A stretch of 64,000 bases of DNA from Granulosicoccus antarcticus IMCC3135 (GCF_002215215.1 NZ_CP018632.1:3344501-3408500), one strand, 5' to 3'; counted from the stretch's first letter, positions 9,362-17,626 are shown. The notes: generated from the letters alone by a model not told the origin. Numbers and translations are program-made.

Positions 9362-10039
9362 ATGGATCTACAACGCACCGTACCCTGGGGTCGTGACTTT
9401 GACGAATATTCAGAGATGTTCTCTCTGTCGTCACTCAAAGCCGGTGATACCGTCATTGGTTGCGGTGATGGCCCAGCCTCGTTCAATGCTGAGGCCACTT
9501 CCAGAGGTATCTGTGTAACCTCGGTTGACCCCCTGTACACCTTCAGCAGAGCTGAGTTGGAACAGCGGATAGAACAGGCCCGAAACGAGGTCATGCCGCA
9601 AGTTCGCGCGAAAGTCGATGACTACATCTGGCAAACGATCGAAAGTCCGGAGGAGCTGGAGCGCCGCCGAATGCAGGCTATGCGGGTGTTCCTCAAGGAT
9701 TACGAAGAGGGGTGCCGGGCGGGGCGTTATATTGCGGCGAGTCTGCCGAAGCTGCCTTATCAGGACAATGCCTTTGACTACGGACTGTGCTCCCACCTTC
9801 TGTTCCTCTATTCGCCCCAGTTAGACGAGGAGCTACACATCCAGAGCGTTCTGGAGCTTTGTCGCGTGGCTCGGGAAGTGCGTATCTACCCACTGGTATC
9901 AATTGAGAACAATCAACGATCCGGACATCTTCCTGCGGTGCTTTCAGCGTTGGCTGAGGTTGGCTACCATTCTGAAGAAGTGCCTGTTAGCTATGAGTTT
10001 CAGCGGGGAGCCAGAGCGATGCTCAGAATAAGTACCTGA
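9362..10039 (+). CDS. SAM-dependent methyltransferase-like protein of unknown substrate
   Basis: The protein is 225 residues long from ATG 9362. A TTG at 9293 overlapping the RidA stop would add 23 residues lacking family character, so I prefer the internal ATG. GCGDGPASFN (33-42) looks like the SAM-binding motif I of class I methyltransferases. SVDP (55-58) supplies the acidic residue at the end of strand 2. NAFDYGLCSHLLFLYS resembles motif IV. A helical insertion rich in Arg and Glu (residues 65-120) separates them. It has no obvious link to the preceding operon, and a MITE-like element begins 33 bp after its stop. Confidence 0.7.
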   Translation: MDLQRTVPWGRDFDEYSEMFSLSSLKAGDTVIGCGDGPASFNAEATSRGICVTSVDPLYTFSRAELEQRIEQARNEVMPQVRAKVDDYIWQTIESPEELERRRMQAMRVFLKDYEEGCRAGRYIAASLPKLPYQDNAFDYGLCSHLLFLYSPQLDEELHIQSVLELCRVAREVRIYPLVSIENNQRSGHLPAVLSALAEVGYHSEEVPVSYEFQRGARAMLRIST

Positions 10040-10072
10040 AGATGTTGTTAGTCATATAACCCCTCGAGAGAG

Positions 10073-10236
10073 CTAAGGGGTCGTGAAACAATAAACTATA
10101 CTTTTCAGTCGCCCCTGCATCCTGCCCTTCTGCGTTGTTTGTCGGTTGAATAGCCCGCTATTCGCCCTCCTCACGCCTTGCCGGGCAGGCGCAGGACCAA
10201 CCGAAAAGTATAGTTAATTATTTCACGACCCCTAAG
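10073..10236. mobile_element. MITE-like palindromic element, copy 1
   Basis: This 164-bp sequence is an imperfect palindrome over its whole length, folding about position 10155 (GAATAGC-CC-GCTATTC). The outer arms GGGGTCGTGAAA and TTTCACGACCCC are perfectly inverted for 12 bp and stay largely complementary for about 36 bp. A direct TAA flanks each side, consistent with a 3-bp target duplication. It has no coding capacity, so it would be a non-autonomous element moved by an IS transposase elsewhere. The second copy at 10404-10568 has the same organisation and most of the same bases. Confidence 0.7.
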
Positions 10237-10238
10237 TC

Positions 10239-10256
10239 ACATTGTCTGCACAATGT
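10239..10256. repeat. Short inverted repeat beside the MITE-like element
   Basis: ACATTGT and ACAATGT form perfect 7-bp arms separated by CTGC. It lies two bases from the right end of copy 1, and the overlapping direct repeat TGTCTGCACA(A/T)T follows. It could be a protein-binding site or a remnant of an insertion; neither can be decided here. The rest of 10237-10403 shows no gene. Confidence 0.4.
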
Positions 10257-10403
10257 CTGCACATTACAGGACTACCTTATTCAAACGGCAGAGGGGGCGA
10301 TTTGAGTTAATCCGGAATCTGTATTCCTCTGTAAACCTGTAACCTGCCGACCAGTTGCTGACTCGATTTGCTGATTGTTTATAGCTAGAGTAGCGATTAG
10401 TAG

Positions 10404-10568
10404 CTAAGGGATCGTGAAACAATTACCTATCATTTTCAGTCGCCCCTGCATCCTGCCCTGCTGCGTTGTTCGGCGGTTGAATAGCCAGCTATTCGCCCTT
10501 CTCACGCCTTGCCGGACAGGCGCAGGACCAACTGAAAATTGATAGGTAATTATTTCACGATCCCTAAT
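10404..10568. mobile_element. MITE-like palindromic element, copy 2
   Basis: This 165-bp palindrome is closely similar to copy 1 throughout, including the internal CGCCCCTGCATCCTGCCC stretch and GAATAGC-CA-GCTATTC centre. The termini read GGGATCGTGAAA and TTTCACGATCCC, again flanked on both sides by TAA. It is in the same orientation as copy 1 and ends 34 bp before the lipoprotein start, so it may have supplied or displaced that gene's promoter. Differences in one arm are often matched in the other (for example the A/T change in GGGATCG), which suggests the stem structure is maintained. Confidence 0.7.
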
Positions 10569-10602
10569 CGGAATTTGCCAGTTCAAGAGGAGATACCAGA
10601 CT

Positions 10603-11694
10603 TTGATTAAATTCCATAAGAAGAGGCGTTTAAGCCTTATCAGCATGACGGCGTTGAGCTTTGCCGCCATCATCGCCAGTGGTTGTTCGTCGGATGACGA
10701 TAGCGATACCATTGACACAACAGATAGCACTGATACGACCGACACAACAGATACCACTGACACCACCGATACGACAGACAACAGCAGTACATCTGCCACG
10801 CTTGATCCGTCACTGTTTGTTGAAGATGCCCTGGCATCAGAACCCACTCTCGTCGATTGCACATTGAGTGATGGTACAGAAACTCAGTGCTATCAGATCG
10901 AGATCGCAGGTGTACCGGCAGACTCGGCTGTCGGCCCGTTCTGCCCTCAAAGCATCAGCAGCACCGATGCTGACAGTGGTATCTGGCTCGATGGCTCTGG
11001 AACGGTCTATCAGGCGAATGGGGATTTCATACTCGACCTGCCGAACATCTATAATGATAGCAACTGGCAGTTGTATGACGAAGCTACCGGCGACGTGTAT
11101 ATCACGGACACTCAGGAAGGTTGCGAAGCGGCAGCCCGGCCGGATGTGGATCCTGCCTATCAAAACTACTGCGTAGAGTGTTCGCTGGACTACGTTGATG
11201 GTGGTGTGACAGAGACTTATCTCATACCGGCCACACCCATACCTGCAGATACGATCGGAGCAATAGGTACGCAAACAGGCCTTAGTCTGAATGGCGTGCA
11301 GCTTGCTGCAGCCGCCCCTGTTGCGGATATCCTGAGTAACTACACCATTGCGGCATTCGATGACTGTGGTGGCCATGTCAACCCGTTCGAGGGTTACCAT
11401 TATCATGCGGCGACTGGCTGTTCTGAGCTGTCCGATACGCAAGTAGATGGTCATGCATCGCTGCTGGGTTATGCAATGGATGGATATGGAATTTACGGAA
11501 TGCTGGATAGCGAAGGCCTGGAAACGGAAGGATTGGATCAGTGCCGTGGAATCAGTGATGAATCACGCGGTTATCACTATCACGCAGCCAGCGCCGGTGA
11601 GAACATGTTCATCGGCTGCTTTACTGGCAAGACCGTTGAATCAGCAGACGCTGGTCCTGGTGGTGGTGGTCCTGGTGGAGAGCCACCTGAGTGA
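10603..11694 (+). CDS. YHYH-domain lipoprotein
   Basis: This is a 363-residue exported protein. The TTG start at 10603 is supported by GAGGAG at 10586-10591. The signal peptide ends in a lipobox-like ASGC near residue 28, so it is probably a membrane-anchored lipoprotein. A low-complexity Thr/Asp linker (TTD repeated, residues 42-59) follows. The main domain contains two YHYH motifs (265-268 and 324-327) and paired cysteines, as in the YHYH family of PF14240 type. The function of this family is not established; clustered His residues suggest metal binding. The C-terminus is Gly/Pro-rich. A small secreted protein begins at its stop codon. Confidence 0.85.
   Translation: MIKFHKKRRLSLISMTALSFAAIIASGCSSDDDSDTIDTTDSTDTTDTTDTTDTTDTTDNSSTSATLDPSLFVEDALASEPTLVDCTLSDGTETQCYQIEIAGVPADSAVGPFCPQSISSTDADSGIWLDGSGTVYQANGDFILDLPNIYNDSNWQLYDEATGDVYITDTQEGCEAAARPDVDPAYQNYCVECSLDYVDGGVTETYLIPATPIPADTIGAIGTQTGLSLNGVQLAAAAPVADILSNYTIAAFDDCGGHVNPFEGYHYHAATGCSELSDTQVDGHASLLGYAMDGYGIYGMLDSEGLETEGLDQCRGISDESRGYHYHAASAGENMFIGCFTGKTVESADAGPGGGGPGGEPPE
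10711..10781 (+). repeat. Thr-Thr-Asp coding microsatellite in the lipoprotein linker
   Basis: A run of about eight degenerate 9-bp units of the form ACN-GAY-ACN encodes the TTD linker. Synonymous third bases vary between units, so the repeat is kept at protein level rather than being a fresh DNA slippage product. Such acidic linkers commonly space a lipoprotein domain from the membrane. Confidence 0.65.
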
Positions 11695-11966
11695 GTCGAC
11701 GATTAGTTTCAGTAAAAAAGTCACTCCGTTTTATGCTCTTCTGCGGCCTGCCTTTCTGGGTGCCGCAGATGGTTTTCGCACATTCATCCATCATCAATAA
11801 CAAAGCGTGGGAAGTGTGTGAGAAGCAGGTAAGGTCAGATTCGTGTGAATACACGGATAACCATGAAGATATTTATCGTGGTACGTGCCAGCTGATGTCT
11901 GAAAAATTGCTGTGTGTCAGAAACCAGCCTATTGTCAAAGGCAATCCTGACGCTGCGGATCATTGA
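11691..11966 (+). CDS. Small secreted four-cysteine protein coupled to the YHYH lipoprotein
   Basis: This 91-residue protein starts with GTG at 11691, overlapping the YHYH-protein stop (GTGA), so it is translationally coupled. A signal peptide with a basic N-terminus and VFA|H cleavage near residue 30 precedes a mature region of about 60 residues. The mature part has exactly four cysteines, at 43, 52, 66 and 75 (VCE, SCEY, GTCQ, LLCVRN), suggesting two disulfides. I recall similar small proteins beside YHYH genes, but no function is assigned. A structural partner or ligand-binding role with the lipoprotein is a reasonable inference. Confidence 0.72.
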   Translation: MSRRLVSVKKSLRFMLFCGLPFWVPQMVFAHSSIINNKAWEVCEKQVRSDSCEYTDNHEDIYRGTCQLMSEKLLCVRNQPIVKGNPDAADH

Positions 11967-11991
11967 TATTGTTGTAGGCAGTTAGAGCTAA

Positions 11992-12031
11992 CCGATCGGG
12001 TGACTCGAATTAACGGGGTCACCTCGATCGG
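11992..12031. terminator. Hairpin between convergent genes
   Basis: CCGATCGGGTGAC (11992-12004) pairs with GTCACCTCGATCGG (12018-12031) with one bulge, giving a stem of about 13 bp and a 13-nt loop. It lies after the small secreted protein and before the end of the convergent arsR gene. No clear T-run follows on either strand, so termination is only probable. Confidence 0.45.
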
Positions 12032-12085
12032 ACTGCGCGTCCCGGACTGCGCGTCCCGGACTACGCGTCCCGGACTACGCGTCTC
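12030..12085. repeat. Four 14-bp tandem repeats
   Basis: Four head-to-tail copies of GGACTRCGCGTCCC occupy 12030-12085; the first two have G and the last two A at position 6, and the last ends CTC. They contain the CGCG core and are close to self-complementary. The array lies between convergent genes, 9 bp from the arsR stop. No coding role is seen. Confidence 0.75.
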
Positions 12086-12093
12086 GGAAATGT

Positions 12094-12438
12094 TCACAGA
12101 CAATTAGTCGTTCGCTCTGGACGAGGACCCATCCTGTGAAGTCTCTCTAGGTAGGGGAGCAAACAAGCTGCGTTGCCAGCCAGAGTGGTATCCAGCACCG
12201 AACTCATCCAGTCTGGCAATTTGTCGTGAAGGCGATAGAAGCTCCAGAGCCCTTGTTTGCGATCCAGCACCAGGCCGCAGCTACGAAGCTGCGCCAGATG
12301 ACGTGACACCTTCGGTTGGCTTAATCCGAGCGACTCGGTGAGCTCACACACGCAAAGCTCACCCTCTTTCATGATGAGTAACAGGCATAGTAAGCGTGTT
12401 TCATCAGACAGGCACTTGAACAGCATCACCGGAGTCAT
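12094..12438 (-). CDS. arsR: ArsR-family arsenic-responsive repressor
   Basis: This 114-residue winged-helix protein carries the arsenic-binding motif ELCVCEL with Cys29 and Cys31, diagnostic of classical ArsR. The recognition helix lies in LGLSQPKVSRHL, followed by the wing DRKQGLWSFYRL. It is divergent from the GAPDH-arsJ pair, with 179 bp between the two proposed starts. It would repress that operon until As(III) binds the cysteines and releases it. An inverted repeat at 12557-12573 is a plausible operator. Confidence 0.92.
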   Translation of the reverse strand: MTPVMLFKCLSDETRLLCLLLIMKEGELCVCELTESLGLSQPKVSRHLAQLRSCGLVLDRKQGLWSFYRLHDKLPDWMSSVLDTTLAGNAACLLPYLERLHRMGPRPERTTNCL

Positions 12439-12541
12439 TTCAGGTTCTCATGTTCAAGGTTGGGATCAATGGCATTTGTTTTGAATATAAGTGTATCCAG
12501 TTACAGCCCTGATGTTGCACATTTTGATCTGGAATGCAGCT

Positions 12542-12573
12542 TTGTCACACAATCTTCATATAATCTATATATG
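12542..12573 (+). promoter_or_regulatory. Candidate promoter and ArsR operator of the gapdh-arsJ operon
   Basis: CATATA (12557-12562) and TATATG (12568-12573) form a perfect inverted repeat with a 5-bp spacer. A possible sigma-70 promoter, TTGTCA (12542-12547) and TATATA (12566-12571) with 18-bp spacing, overlaps it, so a repressor bound here would block transcription toward 12618. The assignment rests on position and symmetry only. Confidence 0.4.
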
Positions 12574-12617
12574 ATTTGGCGTATGTAGTTTCTGTACGTG
12601 CATCCAGGAGAATGCTC

Positions 12618-13628
12618 ATGACAATACGATTAGGCATTAACGGGTTTGGCAGAATCGGTCGACTTGCCTTTAGAGTCGCCAGTGCTTCTCGCGATTTTGA
12701 GATCGTGCGTATCAATGATCCGGCTGCTGATGCTCACACGCTAGCGCACTTGCTGAGTTTTGATTCGGTACACGGGCAGTGGGGCCAGCAGGTGGCGGGT
12801 GAGGGCGAACAACTGATTCTCAACGGCAAGAGTATTATCTGTACGCGTCATACGGCTCTGTCAGAAACCGACTGGTCGGACTGTGATGTCGTAATAGAGG
12901 CGTCGGGCACGCTGCGCACCACAGAAAAATTACAAGGCTTTCTGGATCAGGGCGTCAAACGAGTGGTGGTCACCGCGCCCGTGAAAGAGGAGTCGGTGTT
13001 GAATGTTGTCATGGGGGTCAATCATCAGGCCTACAATCCATTAGTGCACCGTATCGTGACGGCAGCTTCTTGCACTACCAACAGTCTGGCCCCTGTGGTC
13101 AAAGTCATGCATGAACATATCGGCATCAAGCATGGTTCGATTACAACTATTCATAATCTGACTAATACGCAGACTATTCTGGATGCTCCGCATCAGGACT
13201 TAAGGCGTGCACGTGCCTGTGGGATAAGCCTGATACCAACAACAACAGGTTCGGCTACGGCGATTACACAGATATTTCCGGAATTGAAAGGGCGATTGAA
13301 CGGCCATGCTGTCCGTGTGCCCTTGGCCAATGCCTCATTGACTGACTTCGTGTTCGAGGCCAGTAGCCCGACCAGTGTGGAGGAGGTGAATGGTCTGCTG
13401 AAACGGGCCGCGGATAATGAACTAGCGGGCATTCTCGGTTTTGAAGAGCGCCCGTTGGTGTCTGTTGATTATAAAAGTGACCCTCGCTCCAGTATTATCG
13501 ATGCGCTTTCGACAATGGTTGTTAACCAGACACAGGTGAAAATATATGCCTGGTATGACAACGAATTCGGATACGCCAATCGTACTGTAGAGCTTGCACG
13601 ACTCGTTGGGCAGATAGATCAGGACTGA
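12618..13628 (+). CDS. ArsJ-associated glyceraldehyde-3-phosphate dehydrogenase
   Basis: This 336-residue GAPDH starts at ATG 12618, with AGGAG seven bases upstream; a longer in-frame start at 12576 adds unrelated residues. INGFGRIGR (7-15) is the NAD-binding loop, and SCTTN (151-155) holds the nucleophile Cys152. His178 in IHNLTNTQ replaces the usual HSYTNDQ context, a feature I associate with ArsJ-linked GAPDHs. In this pathway the enzyme forms 1-arseno-3-phosphoglycerate from glyceraldehyde-3-phosphate and arsenate, which ArsJ then exports. The arsJ gene follows after 5 bp and arsR is divergent, so a detoxification role is more likely than glycolysis. Confidence 0.92.
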   Translation: MTIRLGINGFGRIGRLAFRVASASRDFEIVRINDPAADAHTLAHLLSFDSVHGQWGQQVAGEGEQLILNGKSIICTRHTALSETDWSDCDVVIEASGTLRTTEKLQGFLDQGVKRVVVTAPVKEESVLNVVMGVNHQAYNPLVHRIVTAASCTTNSLAPVVKVMHEHIGIKHGSITTIHNLTNTQTILDAPHQDLRRARACGISLIPTTTGSATAITQIFPELKGRLNGHAVRVPLANASLTDFVFEASSPTSVEEVNGLLKRAADNELAGILGFEERPLVSVDYKSDPRSSIIDALSTMVVNQTQVKIYAWYDNEFGYANRTVELARLVGQIDQD

Positions 13629-13633
13629 TTCAC

Positions 13634-14881
13634 TTGAATACCGTTATGCAGCGCTGGTCGCAACTGCCGGAAGCCATCAGGCAATACACGATCATTACCG
13701 GCAATTACTGGGCATTTACTCTCACCGACGGTGCGCTGCGCATGTTGGTGGTGCTGCATTTTCATGCACTGGGCTATGCACCACTGCAGATCGCCATGCT
13801 GTTCCTGTTTTATGAAATATTCGGGGTTATCACTAATCTGGTAGGCGGCTGGTTAGGCGCCAGGTTCGGCCTCAATCGAACCATGAATATCGGCTTGGCA
13901 CTGCAGGTTGTGGCGCTGTCGATGCTGCTGGTGCCGTCCGGTTTCTTGAGTGTAGCGTGGGTGATGGCGGCCCAGGCACTATCGGGAGTTGCCAAGGATC
14001 TGAACAAGATGAGCGCCAAAAGCTCCATCAAGTTATTGCTGTCCGATGCACAGCAGAGTCGGCTGTACACATGGGTGGCCTTGCTGACAGGTTCGAAAAA
14101 TACGCTCAAGGGTGTTGGTTTTTTCATGGGAGGTGCGCTGCTTACGCTAGTGGGGTTTCGCGGAGCGATGTTGCTGATGGCTGTGATGCTGTGTCTGGTA
14201 TGGCTGTTCAGCCTGTTTGCTCTGGGTAAGGATCTGGGCAAAGCCAAACGCAAGGCACCGTTCACGGCCATCTTTTCCAAGAGCCAGGCAATCAATATAC
14301 TGTCAGCTGCCCGATTGTTTCTGTTCGGGGCAAGGGATGTCTGGTTTGTTGTCGCCTTGCCGGTCTACCTGTCTGTGACACTTGAATGGGATGATTGGAG
14401 TGTTGGTGGTTTTCTGGCTCTCTGGGTCATTGGTTACGGGTTTGTGCAGGCGCTGGCGCCACGCTTGACTGGCAACTCTGAAACGAAGCAGCCCGGTGGC
14501 AGAACGGCCTTTATCTGGGCTGCTGTGCTGGCAGTGATTCCTGCTGGCATTGCGCTGGCCGTCATGGGTGAATTCCACACAGAGACTTCGCTGGTCGTTG
14601 GACTGTTGATGTTTGGTGTGCTGTTTGCCATCAACTCATCGTTGCACAGCTTCTTGATTCTGAGCCATGCCAGCCGTGATGGTGTGTCACTGGATGTCGG
14701 GTTCTACTACATGGCCAATGCGCTGGGCCGTTTGCTGGGCACCGTTCTGTCAGGTTGGTTGTTCCAGCGTTATGGCCTTGAGATGTGTCTATGGGTCTCG
14801 GCGCTGCTGGTGACACTGTCAGCACTGATCATCATCAGATTACCTGCTGGAATTGGGCAAGAATCTGGTCACACGTTGTAA
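13634..14881 (+). CDS. arsJ: ArsJ organoarsenical efflux MFS transporter
   Basis: This is a 415-residue major-facilitator protein with about twelve membrane segments. Its N-terminus, ITGNYWAFTLTDGALRMLVVLHFH, is strongly characteristic of ArsJ. FLFYEIFGVITNLVGGWLGAR follows, with a motif-A-like loop after helix 2. A TTG start at 13634 has AGGA upstream; ATG 13646 is an alternative. ArsJ extrudes 1-arseno-3-phosphoglycerate made by the adjacent GAPDH; the compound then breaks down outside the cell, giving net arsenate efflux. The operon has no arsenate reductase or arsB, so resistance here would not need reduction to arsenite, although ArsR senses As(III). Confidence 0.93.
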   Translation: MNTVMQRWSQLPEAIRQYTIITGNYWAFTLTDGALRMLVVLHFHALGYAPLQIAMLFLFYEIFGVITNLVGGWLGARFGLNRTMNIGLALQVVALSMLLVPSGFLSVAWVMAAQALSGVAKDLNKMSAKSSIKLLLSDAQQSRLYTWVALLTGSKNTLKGVGFFMGGALLTLVGFRGAMLLMAVMLCLVWLFSLFALGKDLGKAKRKAPFTAIFSKSQAINILSAARLFLFGARDVWFVVALPVYLSVTLEWDDWSVGGFLALWVIGYGFVQALAPRLTGNSETKQPGGRTAFIWAAVLAVIPAGIALAVMGEFHTETSLVVGLLMFGVLFAINSSLHSFLILSHASRDGVSLDVGFYYMANALGRLLGTVLSGWLFQRYGLEMCLWVSALLVTLSALIIIRLPAGIGQESGHTL

Positions 14882-16069
14882 TCAGGCCGCATTAGAGCGC
14901 TGCGCCTCCGTCAATTGCTCAATGGCATTGAACGCATCAATCCATGTTTTCATAATATCCGGTGATAGAAACTCTCCCAGATATTGCTCGCACGCCTGTC
15001 GTTGTTTCTCGTCAGTGGTATCGGTCAGGTTTGTCTGCAGATAACGAATGCTGTGCAGTACCATCAGAGGTGTAATGACATCCAGATCGCGAGGCGGGCT
15101 TTCAAACTGCAGTGCGACAGCCTCGACAACCGCATCTGACATATGCCAGCCGCGCAACACGTTTGCACCGATTATCTCTGGTGACAGCGTGCTACTGCTG
15201 CCATTGTCGTTATTAAGTTCTGCGTTGGTTGTCGCCACGAGTTGTCCGACGTTGGCCATCATGCCGGATATCTGGCAATGGTCCACTGCGCCTCTGGGCA
15301 GCTTAGCGTAGCGGGCAAACTGGTTGCACAATGCGCCGATACGGATAGCCTCATTATTGAGTTGCATCAGGCGTGTTGTACTCAACTGGCTGCCATCGAA
15401 GCGTGAAAAGACTTTGGTGGTAAGTGTGATGTTCTTGATCATATGTGCGCCGAGCAAGGTCACTGCCTGAGCGACAGACTCGACATGCTTGTTGATGCCA
15501 TAGAAGGCGGAATTGACCACCTTGAGCACGGTCAGAGTCAGACCGGTGTCGCTTTCGACGATTTCGCCGACTCTCATCAATGAACTGTGCTGTGATGCCA
15601 GTTCTTGCACCATCTTGTCATAGACAATCGGTAATGCCGGTATTGAGGTGACCGATAACATGAGCCGTTTCAGTGCTTCATTGTTCATCGATTCACGCAA
15701 GCGCAGCGAGCGTTCGATGCTGGTGGCCAGCGAGCCTGAGTCAAAGGGTTTGAGCAAGAATCGCTGATTGACTCGCAAATTGCCCAATGCGGATTCAAAA
15801 CCCGCATCGGCGGTGAGGGTAAACCGGACAGGAGGAACCGTGGCTGAACGTGCCAGATCCAGTAACTGGAATCCTGACATATCTTCCAGCTGGGCTTCAG
15901 TGACAATCACATCAACAGGAGCATCCCCTGATTCATTGAAAATGATATCCAGTGCCTGTTTGCCACTACTGGTTGAATTGATTGACCAGTCAGCACGCAT
16001 CTGTCCAAGAGTACGTGCAAGCTCACGGCAGGCGCTGATGTCACTGTCTACTAGTAAGATCTTGGTCAT
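14882..16069 (-). CDS. HDOD-domain protein with a degenerate response-regulator receiver domain
   Basis: This 395-residue cytoplasmic protein begins with a CheY-like receiver (residues 1-125). The acidic pair is present (VDSD, 7-10) and Lys107 in LLKPF is conserved. The phosphoacceptor aspartate is replaced by Glu58 (VTEAQL), so it may be locked in a phosphorylated-like state or be phosphorylation-independent. An HDOD domain follows (SIPALPIVYDKM onward, about 145-340), with the ESDTGLTLTVLKVVNSAFYG stretch typical of the family. HDOD proteins act in signalling; partners cannot be inferred. Its stop is immediately next to the convergent arsJ stop. Confidence 0.87.
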   Translation of the reverse strand: MTKILLVDSDISACRELARTLGQMRADWSINSTSSGKQALDIIFNESGDAPVDVIVTEAQLEDMSGFQLLDLARSATVPPVRFTLTADAGFESALGNLRVNQRFLLKPFDSGSLATSIERSLRLRESMNNEALKRLMLSVTSIPALPIVYDKMVQELASQHSSLMRVGEIVESDTGLTLTVLKVVNSAFYGINKHVESVAQAVTLLGAHMIKNITLTTKVFSRFDGSQLSTTRLMQLNNEAIRIGALCNQFARYAKLPRGAVDHCQISGMMANVGQLVATTNAELNNDNGSSSTLSPEIIGANVLRGWHMSDAVVEAVALQFESPPRDLDVITPLMVLHSIRYLQTNLTDTTDEKQRQACEQYLGEFLSPDIMKTWIDAFNAIEQLTEAQRSNAA

Positions 16070-16241
16070 GCGTCAAATCAGGCCTCCGGTAGAGAAAAAC
16101 CACGCGTATATTTTTTCCAGAAGCTCGGGCAGCAGCAGGTACCGTGAGTTCTCTCAATGCGCAATGTCTCGGGCTTTGGGTCTGGACGCATACAAATTGC
16201 CTGCCAATTTGGTCAGGCAACTAACATCAGATCGTGTAAAC

Positions 16242-17606
16242 CTAGCCTCTGTGTTGCTGTAGTAAGGACTGATACCACAATGCGCTTTGTTTGAATGTTC
16301 TTTCCTGTGTCGCGTAATCCACGTGAATCAGTCCAAAGCGCATGTCATAGCCTTCTGCCCATTCGAAGTTGTCCATCAGGCTCCAGGCGAAGTAGCCACG
16401 CACGTCAACTCCATCGCGCATCGCGGCCAGTAGCCCTTCCAGGTGCTGGTGCAGATAGTCAATGCGAGGCTGATCTGCGATAACACCTTTGACGATATCG
16501 TGATTGTAGGCAGCGCCGTTCTCGGTGATATAGCAAGGCGGCAAGGTGTAGCGAGCGTTGATATCAACCAGCAGATCGTAGAATGTGCTGCCATCGACTT
16601 CCCAGCCGATATCGGTGCGCGGCACATCGGGTTTATCGATCTGCACGGTAGCCGGATAGTCGGCCTGCGGGCTGCTTGCATCAGCGATATGGAAGGGGGT
16701 GTAATAGTTCAATCCCCAATAGTCCAGCGGCTGGGCAATCGTTGCCAGATCATCGTGCCAGCCATCCGGCATTCTGTCTCCCAGATGGCGCATGGCATCC
16801 TCCGGATATTCGCCCTTGAAGAGCGGATCCAGAAACATGCCGTTATGAAAGGTTTCGTGTCGCTGAGTGGCTTCCTGGTCACGGTCGGTGTCTGTCGCCG
16901 GGTACAGGGATTGCAGATTGAGCACGATACCCAGTGGTACAGAGCTGCGTGAGGCACGCATGGCCTGGACCGCCAGACCGTGGGCGCGATGCTGGCCGTG
17001 CAGGACCGCCAGTGCCGCATCAAGGTTCTTTTCACCGGGTGCGTGAATGCCGAGGAGATGACTCAGGATGGAGGAGCACCAGGGTTCATTGAAGGTGGAC
17101 ACAGCGCTGATTCGATCACCGAATTTGTCCATGATCTTTTCTGCATAGCGGGCAAAGGCATCGGCTGTCGAACGGTTGCTCCAGCCACCTTTGTCGGCAA
17201 GCGCCTGGGGCAGATCCCAGTGGTACAAAGTGGGGTAGGCCTGCAAGCCGCGCTCAAGGCAGCCATCGATCAGGCGATCGTAGAATGACAGGCCGCGTTG
17301 ATTGAGCTGGCCACCTCCCTGAGGGTACAGTCTGGGCCAGGAAATAGAGAAGCGGTAGGCATCGACGCCCAATTCGACCATCAGATCCAGATCTGACTTC
17401 CAGCGATGGTAGTGATCGCATGCCACATCACCGGTATCACCGTTAAGCACCCGGCCAGGAGTATGGGAGAACGTGTCCCAGATGGATGTGCCTCGACCAT
17501 CTTCCAGCACGGCCCCTTCTATCTGGTAGGCCGCCGTGGCCACACCAAAGATGAACTCCTCGGGAAATCGCAGATCTTCAAGGGTTTGTTCGTTTTCGAT
17601 TGTCAT
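16242..17606 (-). CDS. GH1-family beta-glucosidase
   Basis: This 454-residue glycoside hydrolase family 1 enzyme starts at ATG 17606, just before FPEEFIFGVATAAYQIEG. An in-frame ATG at 17660 would add 18 unconserved residues. The acid/base Glu174 lies in TFNEPW and the nucleophile Glu362 in ITENGAAY; both are intact. FAWSLMDNFEWAEGY completes the aglycone site. It is a retaining beta-glycosidase, probably acting on cello-oligosaccharides or aryl-beta-glucosides. No signal peptide is visible, so it is likely cytoplasmic. It stands alone, with no sugar transporter beside it. Confidence 0.93.
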   Translation of the reverse strand: MTIENEQTLEDLRFPEEFIFGVATAAYQIEGAVLEDGRGTSIWDTFSHTPGRVLNGDTGDVACDHYHRWKSDLDLMVELGVDAYRFSISWPRLYPQGGGQLNQRGLSFYDRLIDGCLERGLQAYPTLYHWDLPQALADKGGWSNRSTADAFARYAEKIMDKFGDRISAVSTFNEPWCSSILSHLLGIHAPGEKNLDAALAVLHGQHRAHGLAVQAMRASRSSVPLGIVLNLQSLYPATDTDRDQEATQRHETFHNGMFLDPLFKGEYPEDAMRHLGDRMPDGWHDDLATIAQPLDYWGLNYYTPFHIADASSPQADYPATVQIDKPDVPRTDIGWEVDGSTFYDLLVDINARYTLPPCYITENGAAYNHDIVKGVIADQPRIDYLHQHLEGLLAAMRDGVDVRGYFAWSLMDNFEWAEGYDMRFGLIHVDYATQERTFKQSALWYQSLLQQHRG

Positions 17607-17626
17607 GCGCAAAACAGTGATTGTCT

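Noticed and set aside
10404-10862. Minus-strand frame rich in VSVV repeats over the lipoprotein start
   Set aside because: It is the antisense of the Thr-Thr-Asp linker and overlaps the second MITE-like element; the plus-strand lipoprotein explains the sequence.
12030-12085. CRISPR-like repeat
   Set aside because: The repeats are contiguous 14-mers with no spacers and no cas genes nearby.
12618-13628. Glycolytic GAPDH
   Set aside because: Its position between a divergent arsR and arsJ, and the HNLTNTQ variant, fit the arsenate-detoxification form better.
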